This document shows, one piece after another, positions 11,301 through 20,669 of a DNA stretch of 64,000 nucleotides. The position numbers and the translations under genes were made by a program. The stretch's first letter is position 1; every line of letters begins with the position of its first letter. The stretch spans positions 6,018,186 to 6,082,185 of the forward strand of contig OX442317.1 of assembly GCA_949358305.1 (NCBI GenBank), given 5' to 3'. The stretch comes from Strigamia acuminata (taxonomy: Eukaryota; Arthropoda; Chilopoda; Geophilomorpha; Linotaeniidae). Below the pieces are notes generated by a model. That model made no database searches and was not told where the DNA came from. It saw nothing but the letters and a program-made list of their open reading frames with translations.

Positions 11301-11685
11301 TTAATGAGTTTTATTCCGCAGGAAGAACCTAGCTCCCATTAAAGAGCGTCAACTGAATTTTGCCACTGTTAGTTCTTCTGGTATTTCATCAAATTTGGTA
11401 CGCCATTTTGTTGCTGATGACTAGACGATGTTTATACGTGTTTAATATGTTTTTGTTTAGGATGTGGCTACTATTTCTGGGTCAATGAACCCCATTCCCA
11501 CACCGAGGAAGACAAAATCTTCAATTAAAGAGAGGAATCGACTAAACTACAGCGACGACGATCGTAATGAAATTGATTCGATGATTCGCTCGAGAGCTGA
11601 TCGAGTTTGTTCCGCTGAATTTTTTATAGAGGATATTAGGAGTGAATTGGAGCGCTTTCATAAGTCTATACCAACTCCCAGATAA
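8314..11685 (+). CDS. Type I membrane protein with Cys-rich mucin-like ectodomain; KIAA1549/DUF3827-like
   Basis: Exons: 8314-8368, 8448-10628, 10684-10841, 10901-11259, 11322-11397 and 11461-11685; 1017 aa. Signal peptide at 1-18 (MSRHDLRICIILVFITSPG); Ser/Thr/Pro-rich stalk to about 180; then at least six cysteine units of the form CxC ... NCTC (for example SCNCVEFSFFDGQVKF then RVNCTC) up to about 590, broken by a run of about 11 threonines near 485. Residues 634-746 begin WIRTVL and contain MERKLA, a furin-type RAKR at 676-679 and a beta-rich block (VTVTILHIRPYE, TEIIYAVRSDGD). This order closely resembles the membrane-proximal part of KIAA1549/KIAA1549L as I remember it. One membrane helix at 762-784, then a basic 233-residue tail with several Lys/Arg clusters. 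Exon 2 alone encodes most of the ectodomain. AATAAA at 11738-11743. The family call rests on memory; the topology is seen directly. Confidence 0.85.
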
Positions 11686-11929
11686 AATTGTGTGTTAATA
11701 TATGCAGCAAGTTTTGAAAAATGTTAATTAAACTTTAAATAAATTATAGTTGTTGTAAATCAAAGGGTTCATTGAAACTTGGATATTTTTGTTGTCGTTT
11801 CTTTTGTTTAGGAGGTTTTCCAAGCATCATTTGGAAATTCCCTTCTAAGTTTCGCATTCTTGTGGAATATCTTTGTCTTAAGCACGTTTCCCTGGCGGTC
11901 AACCATCCAAGTATTTACGGTTGTTACAA
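11686..11929 (+). other. 3' UTR and spacer before BCAT block B
   Basis: Contains the AATAAA signal at 11738-11743 of the upstream membrane-protein gene. The remaining spacer has no open frame of interest and ends at the 34-bp direct repeat. Confidence 0.5.
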
Positions 11930-11963
11930 CATAAATACATAATATAACACGTAAACTGTCCAG
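11930..11963 (+). repeat. 34-bp direct repeat, left boundary of BCAT block B
   Basis: Exact match to 17405-17438; begins CATAAATACATAATAT and ends GTAAACTGTCCAG. The BCAT duplication block starts within a few bases of its right end. I saw no third copy in the window, and it is absent from both edges of block A. Confidence 0.9.
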
Positions 11964-12173
11964 GGAAAAACGATGTAATTTAATGTTCCGTTAAGGCATA
12001 AATGGTTACGTAAATTTTGATTTAAAAAAAAATTAATTTCACTTTCACTACGACCACTGCTACCTGTTGTCATTTCCTTGTATTTTTTAACCGTTTCGCC
12101 AGGCTCCACGTCCAGCCCATGCTATTTTCATTGCTACACATCGCAAGAGTCCACTACTATTTTATCAGTACAC

Positions 12174-15100
12174 ATGGCGTGGCGCAATGTTGACGTGAGT
12201 ATTTTATTCATCTTGGTGGCTTTCTGGCGTGAATTAACAATGCTCAATGATAAATAATCGATGGCAGAAAAATCGTTTCACTTCTACCGATCAAAACGAT
12301 CAATCTGTCTACTAATTATTATTGTTTTTTAAATTAACCACATTTAAAGGTCTGAACAAAAATTTATTGAATTTTGATTGAAATTCGAGCAAATTGGGTG
12401 CAATCTGATACGTAATAATTTTAATCTAAATCCATTTAAAACCAAATTTGAAAGGTCAATATGCTATTTGCGGCACAGCCGACTAAGGACAGCATTCCTG
12501 TTGCCAGACATTGCTAGCTATATTCAAATATCAATGAGGTGTGAAGAAAAAAAAACGAAGAACACGCGGTGATGATGTCTTGATGTGACATCATCATCAT
12601 GTACTCTTGTTTTTCTTTTTCTTTTTTTCTTAACAAGGGGGAGGGAGCTCAGTAAGTTATAGAATAAAGTTTACTCACTGTAAGGGGTTTCATTAAACGA
12701 ACGATTAGTTGATTACTTTGATTACTTTGATTAGTCGATTACTTGATGTGTCATGTGACTGGATTCAACCAATCCCGAGAATAATCATTTCATCATATAA
12801 GCAACTAAGCAACTAATCAAGTAATCATCCCAAACCATGATTTTCTGCTGACTTGGACCGATTATAAGTGCTCTCTCGATTGAAACCAACATGGCGGCGC
12901 CAGACCCGCTTAAACTACACAAGGTCATAATATAACAAAGTCTGCTCATTAGGTTAAACTGAACACATGAAACAAGTTAGGTAGTTGCAATTATTATTTG
13001 TAGGTACAATTGCAACGTATTTAGGTTACAATTTAAACAATTCCGCCTAGAGTTTTGTTGGGCCCTCAATAATTGAGTGATTACGATTATTGCAATCATC
13101 AACTAATCACAATAATCGCCTCATTTAATGAAACCCCTTAATAATCGCTCATTTAATGAAACCCCTTAATTGTCCCGAAGTGTATTATTTGTACCGTATT
13201 TCTCAATCCACTAAAGTCGAATCACGACAAGATTAAAATGTGTCGTAAAATTGGCCTTAAGTTTAATAAATCGAGTTTATTTGCAGTCATTGCTTATTCA
13301 GATTGCATTTGTTTTATTTCAGTGATATCGTAATTATCGAAGCTTCTGGAAACTGAAATAAAATAAAATAAAATAAACAAACCAAATTAATTTCCTAATT
13401 CTAACAGCTATGCTGTCTAGCAAATGGATCGAAATGAAATTATGGTTTCTATTTTATTTTCTATTACAGACAATCATTAAACCATTCATAAAAAGTTATC
13501 GAGTGAATGATGCTTTACTGCGATATGCTTCGACTGGAAACACATTTCGGGTAGCAACAAAATTAACATTTGAAATAAAAATATTATTTAATTAAATTAA
13601 TTCTTTTAATATAATTTTTTTTAGTTTAGTGATTTGCAAATCGAGTTAGCGAAAAAGAAAACAGAGATTCCCGATGCGGGCAGTCTGCTATTCGGCCATC
13701 ATTTCTCAGATCACATGTTAGAAGTGGAATGGACGTCAAAAAATGGATGGGGAAAACCAAAAATTACTCCATTTCACAACCTCACGCTTCATCCAGCTGC
13801 TAAAGTCCTTCATTACGCAACCGAGGTGATGTCAATATTAATATTCCCAATTTTTTTAACATCTATTTTTATTTGTTTCAGTTGTTCGAAGGCATGAAAG
13901 CGTATAGGACCAAAGAAGATAAGATTGTTCTCTTTCGACCGGATATGAACATTAAACGATTATTAACCACGGCGGAAAGAACTTGTCTTCCTGTACGATT
14001 ACACATTGAACTAAAACTATACATATTTTAAAATCATCATTTTGAATATTTTACAGGCATTTTCAGAAGATGAATTTCTGAAATGTTTAAAAAAGTTGAT
14101 CAGCATCGATGCCGATTGGGTACCAAGATCCGAGAATGCCTCGCTTTACATCAGACCGACTTTTATCGGCACAGAAGTATTTTTCTTTTGTTCAAACAAA
14201 TAAAAAATATGTAATTTTATTTTCCATTTTGTTCAGCCTGCACTCGGACTTACATCATCTAACGAGGCGTTGTTATACGTCTTACTTGGACCAGTGGGAC
14301 GTTATTTTCCAGTCTTGACACCCGTTAATCTTCTGGCAGATCCAAATTATGTTCGTGCATGGCCTAGAGGATGCGGAGACAAGAAGATGGGAGCGTAAGT
14401 TGATTTACCGTTTTTTACCGATTAAGAGTCGCCCTCGAATTGTAGCCGCCCTCGAATAATACTCGCGGCTATCTACGTTCAATGAACGTAACATTGAGAT
14501 ACCGGCCATTATTTAAAGTAAGAGCCGCCCTCGATTAATAGCCACGGCTGAAACTGGCAGTTTTGAATAAGAGCCGCGGCTCTTACTCAATAAAATACGG
14601 TATTAAACCCTCAGATGGACAATCTGAAAAGACGACGCTTTGGTGCCCACAATGTACCAATTTGGGGACAAAATAATTAAATCAGGAAGGCCAGTAGCTT
14701 AAGTGCTCTTATGGTAGTGTGACAAATTGTCGCACTTGGCGCTACTGTTGTTGAGCCAAGAAAATTAATTTTAAGTGAAAAAGTTTAATTTTTCCTAAAA
14801 AATTTAATTTTAAATGTATGTTTTAGCCAGAAATGGAACGTAATCACATGTGTTGGACTACTAGCGCCATATGGTGTCAGCTGGTAAAAATTGGAAGTAC
14901 TTATTAGAAACGCTTTTAAAAGATTGGGAGAAGCCAACTTAAATTTAAGCTGGGATTTCTAAGGGGCAGAATTTTCAAAGGTGAATAAATAAATAAATAA
15001 CGTACAGAACACTCCAAATTTTTTTTAGACAAACTTTATTGTTGTGTGAACAAAGTCAGAAATTTTCAGATGATTATATTAAACCAAAAAAAAGTTTTCC

Positions 15101-15812
15101 TATTCAAGAAGAGTGTTGTCCCCAAAATGGTATAGGATTGTCCATCTGAGGGTTGCGAGCGTTGAAACTTTTATTATTTATTTTTCTTTTAAATAGGAAT
15201 TATGCGCCGACGATTGCGGTTCAACGATGGGCGAAGGATCGCGGATTCCATCAAATCCTGTGGCTTTTTGGGCCCGATCATCTATTGACGGAAGTTGGCA
15301 CGATGAATATTTTCATGTTGTTTGAGAATTCAAAAGGAGGTAGGGAATTTTTTAATTTATTATTCCAGAATTAATTAAAACGGGCTTAATTTCATAAATG
15401 CAAATATAGAAAAGGAACTAATAACTCCGCCATTAGACGGGATGATTCTACCGGGAGTAATCAGGAGATCGTTGCTGGATTTGTGCTATAAAATGGTATT
15501 TCATCGAATTCTATTCGTGAAAATGAGTTACAGCGGCGGAATTTACTATTTTAGGAAGGTATCAAAGTGACCGAGAGAAGCCTTCCAATGAAGGAAGTTA
15601 TAAGTTTGCGGAAAAGCAAAAAAATACTCGAAATCTTTGGATCTGGCACTGCCTGCATGGTTTGTCCTGTTGGTAACATTCATTACGAAGGCACGGACTA
15701 CGACATACCCACATTGGAGCATAAGAATCCCTTCTGTAAACAACTACTGACCATGCTGACTGATATCCAGTACGGTCGGGTTAAACATGAATGGTCAGTT
15801 AATATCGACTAA
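12174..15812 (+). CDS. BCAT: Branched-chain amino acid aminotransferase, copy B, 392 aa
   Basis: Nine exons: 12174-12194, 13470-13550, 13625-13825, 13882-13992, 14057-14176, 14237-14394, 15197-15339, 15410-15495 and 15555-15812. Same lengths and phases as copy A, no stop or frameshift, all splice borders GT/AG, so it looks functional despite transposons in introns 1 and 6. By hand count it differs from copy A at about 16 of 392 residues, among them Y7D, V183L, P200R, T203P, S209N and V342M. The PLP lysine K228 and the CxxC at C341/C344 (CMVC here, CVVC in A) are kept. The start MAWRNVD introduces an acidic residue into the putative mitochondrial presequence. It lies directly upstream of SERGEF in the same orientation with its own 3' flank; no sign of shared transcription. 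Confidence 0.93.
12683..13138. mobile_element. MITE with AGGGGTTTCATTAAA termini, in intron 1 of BCAT B
   Basis: Inverted termini: AGGGGTTTCATTAAA at the left, TTTAATGAAACCCCT at the right, each flanked by TA (12681-12682 and 13139-13140). Inside are AT-rich inverted segments built on GATTAGTTGATTA/ATCAACTAATC. A second copy of the right terminus (13141-13168) follows directly. No transposase frame. Absent from copy A. The TA target suggests a Tc1/mariner-type non-autonomous element. Confidence 0.78.
14408..14600. mobile_element. MITE, CCGTATTT/GCCGCGGCTCTTA family, in intron 6 of BCAT B
   Basis: Starts CCGTTTTTTACCGATTAAGAG, ends CTTACTCAATAAAATACGG, flanked by TA on both sides. Comparison with copy A intron 6 (GATTTATTAAGCGAG) confirms insertion at a TA. 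The interior has words such as GCCGCCCTCGAAT and the palindrome AAGAGCCGCGGCTCTT. Relatives lie at 16182-16369 and 30073-30325. Confidence 0.8.
14606..15154. mobile_element. Inverted-repeat element with CCCTCAGATGGACAATC termini
   Basis: Left end CCCTCAGATGGACAATC (14607-14623) and right end GATTGTCCATCTGAGGG (15137-15153) are perfect 17-bp inverted repeats; further inside, GGGGACAA occurs near both ends in opposite orientation. The element sits just right of the previous MITE, where copy A has no insertion. No transposase frame was seen. Target-site duplication is unclear. Confidence 0.75.
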
Positions 15813-17404
15813 AATAATGTTAATTTGATTTTGATCAAATTTAGGAATTTTTATCGCAATTTTGTTGCTTTTTAATCATGAAAAGTTGAGTGTTGGTTTT
15901 AATTGCACAAATAAAGGGTGGGCAGGGAAATAGCATAATTATACGGACCGGGCTTGTTATAATGTGTTACAATGTGCTTATAATTTCTATTTTTGAATGG
16001 CTTTTGATTTTAAAATTAAATACTTGTATTTAAGGTTTTATTTTTTTGCACTTTTGCAACAGTGCTTATTCTTGTACTTACCGTAAAGTCGGTGACTCTG
16101 GCCCCTGCAGGTAAATGTGGCCAAAAATGAAAATTGTAGAAAAAAAAATTTCTCACTTTTTGCTGGGCCATTTATCAGTTACCGTATTTTACAAAACTGC
16201 CACTTTCAGCCGCGGCTATTAATCGAGGGCGGCTCTTATTTAAAAGAGTGGCCGATATCTCAATGTTAACTTACGTTCATTGAATGTACATAGCCGCGGT
16301 TATCATTCGAGGGCGGCTCTTATATCAAATCGCCTCTGTCGGTCTTATTCGAAGGAGGGTACAATTCGGTAGTTATTATGTTTAACTAATGTATCATGGT
16401 TTCAGCTTGCTTAAAAAAAATATTCCACAATGTTGTGATCAATTTTAAAAAATTTACACATTTTTTAAGTATGTCATGTAAAAATGGTGAAAAATGAAGC
16501 CTGAAAAAAGATGTCTAAAAAAAAAAGTATTGCTATATACCTGCTGATTGAAATTTTATGTACTCATTCTTCAATCTGTTATAATGTTATAAAATAATAA
16601 TAATGCTGCTAACTTTAATAGTTTGAATACGGTGATATTAGAAAGACAACTCACAAGTCAGTCATTAGGAGTTGAATGTGGCCAGACATGCCAACATTCA
16701 ACCCTAACCGGAAGTAGTCATATCCAATATGGCGGCGCCAATGATGTTGCCACATTGAGCTCCCAATTGATTTTTGTTATGCTGCTTTACTTATTAATTG
16801 AATGAATTTGGCAAAATCATGATTTAACATGTATTGTAGGTTAACAATGCCATATTGGTAAATAATTAAAAAATCTGTATTAATTTTTTAAAAATCAGTG
16901 ATAATTTTTTTAAAATCTGTGATAATTTTTTAAAAATATGTGACAATTTTTTAAAAATATGTGACAATTTTTTAAAAATCTGTGATAATTTTTTAAAAAG
17001 ATGTGATAGTCAAAAAGTGTTTTTTTGCACTTGCTAATCATGTAATTTTAATCTTCACAGTGGGTACTTAGAAATGTAAAAAATAATTAATTGGAGTGTT
17101 AATTAGTCATTAGAAAAATTGTTATTTACAGTGGACAATATGGGGGTGTTTTATTTACAAAAAAGTAAATACTAAAAAAATAAAACTTTTTTGTGCCATT
17201 TTATTTTGTTATTTTTCTTGTTGTTGTTTACAACTGGTCAGTGAAAAACTTGTACAAATTAAAAAACGCATAATAATATTTAGGTCATATTAGTAAAGTG
17301 TCAATTTAATTTTAATTACAGAATGTAAAAAAAATAAAGCGCCGTTGATTTTCTTCTGACGAGTTGCTAGGACACGTTGATGTTGACGTTTGAGAGGATG
17401 ATAG
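15813..17404 (+). other. BCAT B 3' flank with inserted repeats
   Basis: 15813-16075 and 17010-17395 align with copy A. Between them lies inserted DNA not found in A: a segment starting CCGTAAAGTCGGTGACTC, a CCGTATTT-type MITE (16182-16369), and five or so tandem copies of a roughly 31-bp unit built on TTTTTTAAAAATCTGTGATAA (16880-17000). A 60-codon open frame at 16623-16805 has no recognisable feature. Confidence 0.6.
16182..16369. mobile_element. Diverged member of the CCGTATTT/GCCGCGG MITE family
   Basis: Begins CCGTATTTTACAAAACTGCC after TA, carries CAGCCGCGGCTATTAATCG and two GAGGGCGGCTCTTAT words, and ends at ATTCGG before TA. Its middle holds the imperfect inverted pair CTCAATGTTAACTTACGTTC / ATTGAATGTACATAG. 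The right end is less certain than the left. Confidence 0.55.
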
Positions 17405-17438
17405 CATAAATACATAATATAACACGTAAACTGTCCAG
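17405..17438 (+). repeat. 34-bp direct repeat, right boundary of BCAT block B
   Basis: Exact copy of 11930-11963, about 10 bp beyond the last sequence shared with copy A. After it the sequence continues AGGAAAAC; after the left copy it is GGAAAAA, so similarity may extend slightly past 34 bp. Confidence 0.9.
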
Positions 17439-17615
17439 AGGAAAACTTTTGATAACAGTTATTTATACTGTATATTTATATCCTGAAAGATTCTGAGCAA
17501 TTTTTGTTTTTGTTTGGCGCGCTTTCACGAGATTCATTCTTTCCCTAGTTTTAAACTCTTGGGCGAGTGTCTCTCTCTGACGGCTACCATGCGAAACTCC
17601 GCAACGTAAACAAGA

Positions 17616-17636
17616 ATGGCGGCGATTTTGCTTTGA
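17616..17636 (+). other. Upstream ORF in the SERGEF leader
   Basis: An ATG in good context (AGAATGGCGG) opens a six-codon frame (MAAILL) that stops 2 bp before the SERGEF start codon. If the transcript starts upstream, ribosomes would meet this frame first, so SERGEF translation would depend on leaky scanning or reinitiation. The AATGGCGGC word also resembles a YY1 site, so it may instead mark the transcription start region. Confidence 0.5.
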
Positions 17637-17638
17637 CT

Positions 17639-19313
17639 ATGGCTGTTTCTGTGTACTCTTGGGTAAATAGCGAACATCCCAAATCCGTAAATGAAACTAT
17701 AATCAGCTAAATACTTCACAGGGTGCTAACGGCCACGGACAACTCGGATTAGGCCACAACCGTGAAAACGAGGCAAACAAACCCACCAGAATAGTACTAA
17801 ATTTCGACGCGCGGGAATTGAGTCAAATCACGGGCGGCGGGTCGCATTCGATCATAACAACGAGTAAAACTACAACTAACCAACCAAACAATGACTTAAA
17901 TTTAATTTTAAACTACCTTCCCCACATTCTAGGCGACGGAAACATCTTTGGTTGCGGAAACAACTCGAAACAGCAACTCGGTTTAACCCGCGATGTAAAC
18001 AACATTTTGCATTTCACCAAATTAAATTTTAACATCAAAATAAAGCGAGTAGCGTGTGGCTGGGAGCACACTTTAGCCGTAACAAGTAACGAACCCCTCC
18101 AACCCGATCGAATCGATTAACATCTACTTTTTAAACAGATGATGGCGAACTGTACGCGTGGGGTGCCAATAATTACAACCAATTGGGCATGAATTCGAAG
18201 CAAAAACAGACGGAAAAACCCACCAAAGTCGAATTTGACGTAAAAATCGTCGATATTGCAGCCGGAATCCGTCATTCACTCGCGGCAACTGAAAATGGCC
18301 GAATATTTTCATGGGGGGACAACAGAAAAGGACAATTAGGACGCAAAAACGACCCCGAAATACCGCGAGAAACTCATAATTCACAAAACCATTTTGTGAA
18401 AATGGTAGTATGTGGTGCATATCATTCTGCAGCCGTTACAGGTAACAAAAAAATCTAAAAAACCGTTAAAAAAATGTCTTAAACGATTTAATCCATGTAA
18501 AATTAATTTTTCTAGACTGTGGCGACATTTTATTGTGGGGTAGCAATAACTACGGCCAATTAGCGGCGAATCCAATAGAAATCCCTGCAATTCTCACACC
18601 GACGTTGCTATCGCGAGGAATTTTCAACGGTGAAGGAATTTCGGTTTTACGTTCTGGGTGGACGCATTTTATTGCATCAACGAGTACGCGTGAATTTATA
18701 TATTATTTTGGATTTATTTATATTTTTATTAATTTTTTTTTTTATTTGGGAAGATGAAGGTAACGTTTATTCGTGGGGTCGCAACGATTACGGACAATTG
18801 GGACGAGGTGGCGAAGAGAAATTTGATTTCATTCCAGCAAAAATTGATTTGCATTCTCCGCGTCTAGTTTGCGCTGGTTCTGAGCACAACATCGCTATTG
18901 TGAATAAACAAGATGAATGTAAGTATTTTTTTGTTTTGTTTTAATTTTTTTGTTTGTTTCTGGCTTGAATTCCTCCGAATTTACGCGAATTTATGCACAT
19001 TTGTGCGCAAATTGGGTGCTTAGAAGCTTTGTTGTTGCATTTTGTTTGCGCTTATTCCTTGTTTGTTCCTTTCCTCGCTTTTGTTGTCGGAATTTTGAAG
19101 AAAATCAAATATTTTTTGAAATATTTTGAAATTTTTCTTTCACCGATAGGTACTGACGTTATAGTCACGTGGGGGTGGAACGAGCATGGAATTTGCGGTA
19201 ACGGGAGTGAGGAAAACGTGATGCGCCCAACGCGGTTGCGAACCGACGATGGGAAGCTTCGCGTGTTGCAAACCGGATGCGGAAGTGGACAGAATTTTAT
19301 CGTTGTTACATAA
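17639..19313 (+). CDS. SERGEF: SERGEF-like RCC1-repeat protein, 372 aa
   Basis: Exons: 17639-17662, 17722-17863, 17933-18085, 18139-18441, 18516-18683, 18754-18918 and 19150-19313. The first intron is phase 0, all others phase 1, and breaks fall at the same place between RCC1 blades. It is a run of RCC1 repeats: YSWGANGHGQLGLGH, ITGGGSHS, IFGCGNNSKQQLG, VACGWEHTLAVT, LYAWGANNYNQLG, IFSWGDNRKGQLG, LLWGSNNYGQLA, VYSWGRNDYGQLG and last TWGWNEHGICGNGSEENV. The last block and ITGGG match SERGEF (DelGEF), an RCC1-like protein linked to secretion through the exocyst, more closely than RCC1 itself. The eight-codon first exon was placed because MAVSVYSW completes the first blade. No membrane segment or signal. 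AATAAA at 19532-19537. Confidence 0.9.
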
Positions 19314-20460
19314 AATTTTTTTCATAAAAAGAAAAAAAATTATTTTGTATAAAATGTTAGAGGGTGGGTCGTCGAGTTAGTGATTAAATATTTTTTTTCT
19401 TTATCGAGACCGTCGTTGGTTGTTTACTTTTGATTTTGATCGAAAGATGGCGCGCCCATCTTGTTGAAAAGTTAGTTACCATGGCGTGTTTTTATTTCTT
19501 GATATTTTTTTTTATACTCACGTCGAATTGAAATAAAGAAATGGGGAGTATATTATAGTTATTTGCGCACAAGCTACATGCGAAAAGTTAACATTTAAAT
19601 AAATAATTTCTTTAAAAATTTAAAAGGACTATTGGTCACTGCGCCGTTGCGTGATGATTCGATAATATTTTTGCGTAAGCACTAGGCATGCAAAGTGTTG
19701 ACATTTTTCCTTTTTAGTCAAACAATCGATGTTTATTCTTGAGAAATCTTAAACAAATCACATCGATCTATGTAACTCGAATAAACAAAAAATAAAAATG
19801 TGCAAAAATTACCAATATATTAAATAAATAAATGATTTTTGTTCCTTTTTAAATTCAACATTTTTGATTTTTTAAATTTTTTTTTTAAAAAATTTATATA
19901 TTTTTTAAAAAATTAAAAAAAATTAAAAAAAAAATTGTTGGCATGACCCATTTCTATTAATTTTTCTTTTTTCTTTCTTAATATCATTATTCAACAATTC
20001 AAAATAAAATTAAATAGTAAAATATACAAACAAATTGTTTCCATAACTACAGGTTTTGTTTACAACTCTTGTAATCATGTGTTTTTAATTCCTACAATCT
20101 GCTTTATAATTCACATAAAACAACAATAAAAAAAAAAACGTCTAGTTTTCGATCTTTTCTACAACAATCGAAATTGAAATAAATAATTCAAGAATTAAAA
20201 AAAAACAAAAAAAAAACAATATTATAACTAGAATTCCAAGCATTTGATTAATTAATGATTTTTTCTTCCTTTCTTTCAGTGAAAATCCGAAAATTAAAAA
20301 CAGAAAACAAAAAATAAATAAAAACCGGCCGGTAATTGAACCCAAACGTGTTCGATTCGAACATAATGTAATAATACGTGATTATTATTATTATTCCGAA
20401 GTGATAAACGCATGTACATTTTTTTAATGTGGCAGGAAACGACAGAATGTAATCAAAATG
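19314..20460 (+). other. SERGEF 3' UTR and AT-rich intergenic DNA
   Basis: 3' UTR to the AATAAA at 19532-19537. It includes AGATGGCGCGCCCATCT at 19446-19462, an imperfect palindrome made of two opposed GATGG/CCATC words. The rest is AT-rich with poly-A runs; no gene seen. Confidence 0.5.
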
Positions 20461-20494
20461 TTGCGAGTTTCGAGTTTCGATCCTAAGAAGAAGG

Positions 20495-20669
20495 GTTTGG
20501 AGCGCGCATGCGCCCGGATTACGTCATGAAAAGCACGTGTGCTGTGGTTGGCAGTTGGAAGTTGGTCTGGGGTCTGTGAAGTTTGGGTCCCATGAGCAGC
20601 GTGGGATTTGTGCATTGGACACTCATCAGTTGGCACATGTTGTAGGAGTTGAATGAAGCTCGATTTTAG
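20495..20669 (+). promoter_or_regulatory. Candidate promoter and non-coding first exon 1
   Basis: A GC-richer island in AT-rich DNA. It carries an NRF1-type palindrome GCGCATGCGC (20504-20513), a CRE-like TTACGTCA (20519-20526) and an E-box CACGTG (20534-20539) within 36 bp, followed by about 130 bp ending in a consensus donor, TTTTAG|GTAAGTG, after 20669. No long frame crosses the donor. The nearest + strand gene downstream is the SoxD-like gene, whose first coding exon begins with an acceptor, so this may be one of its 5' exons. That link is inference. Confidence 0.45.

Larger units (their letters stand above)
11965..17395 (+). repeat. BCAT duplication block, copy B
   Basis: Same content and order as 3245-6500, but about 2.2 kb longer because of insertions in intron 1 (roughly 12475-13230), intron 6 (14408-15154) and the 3' flank (roughly 16080-17010). 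Coding exons keep identical lengths and phases. Outside the insertions, introns and flanks are also very similar to copy A, so the duplication is recent. Confidence 0.87.
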
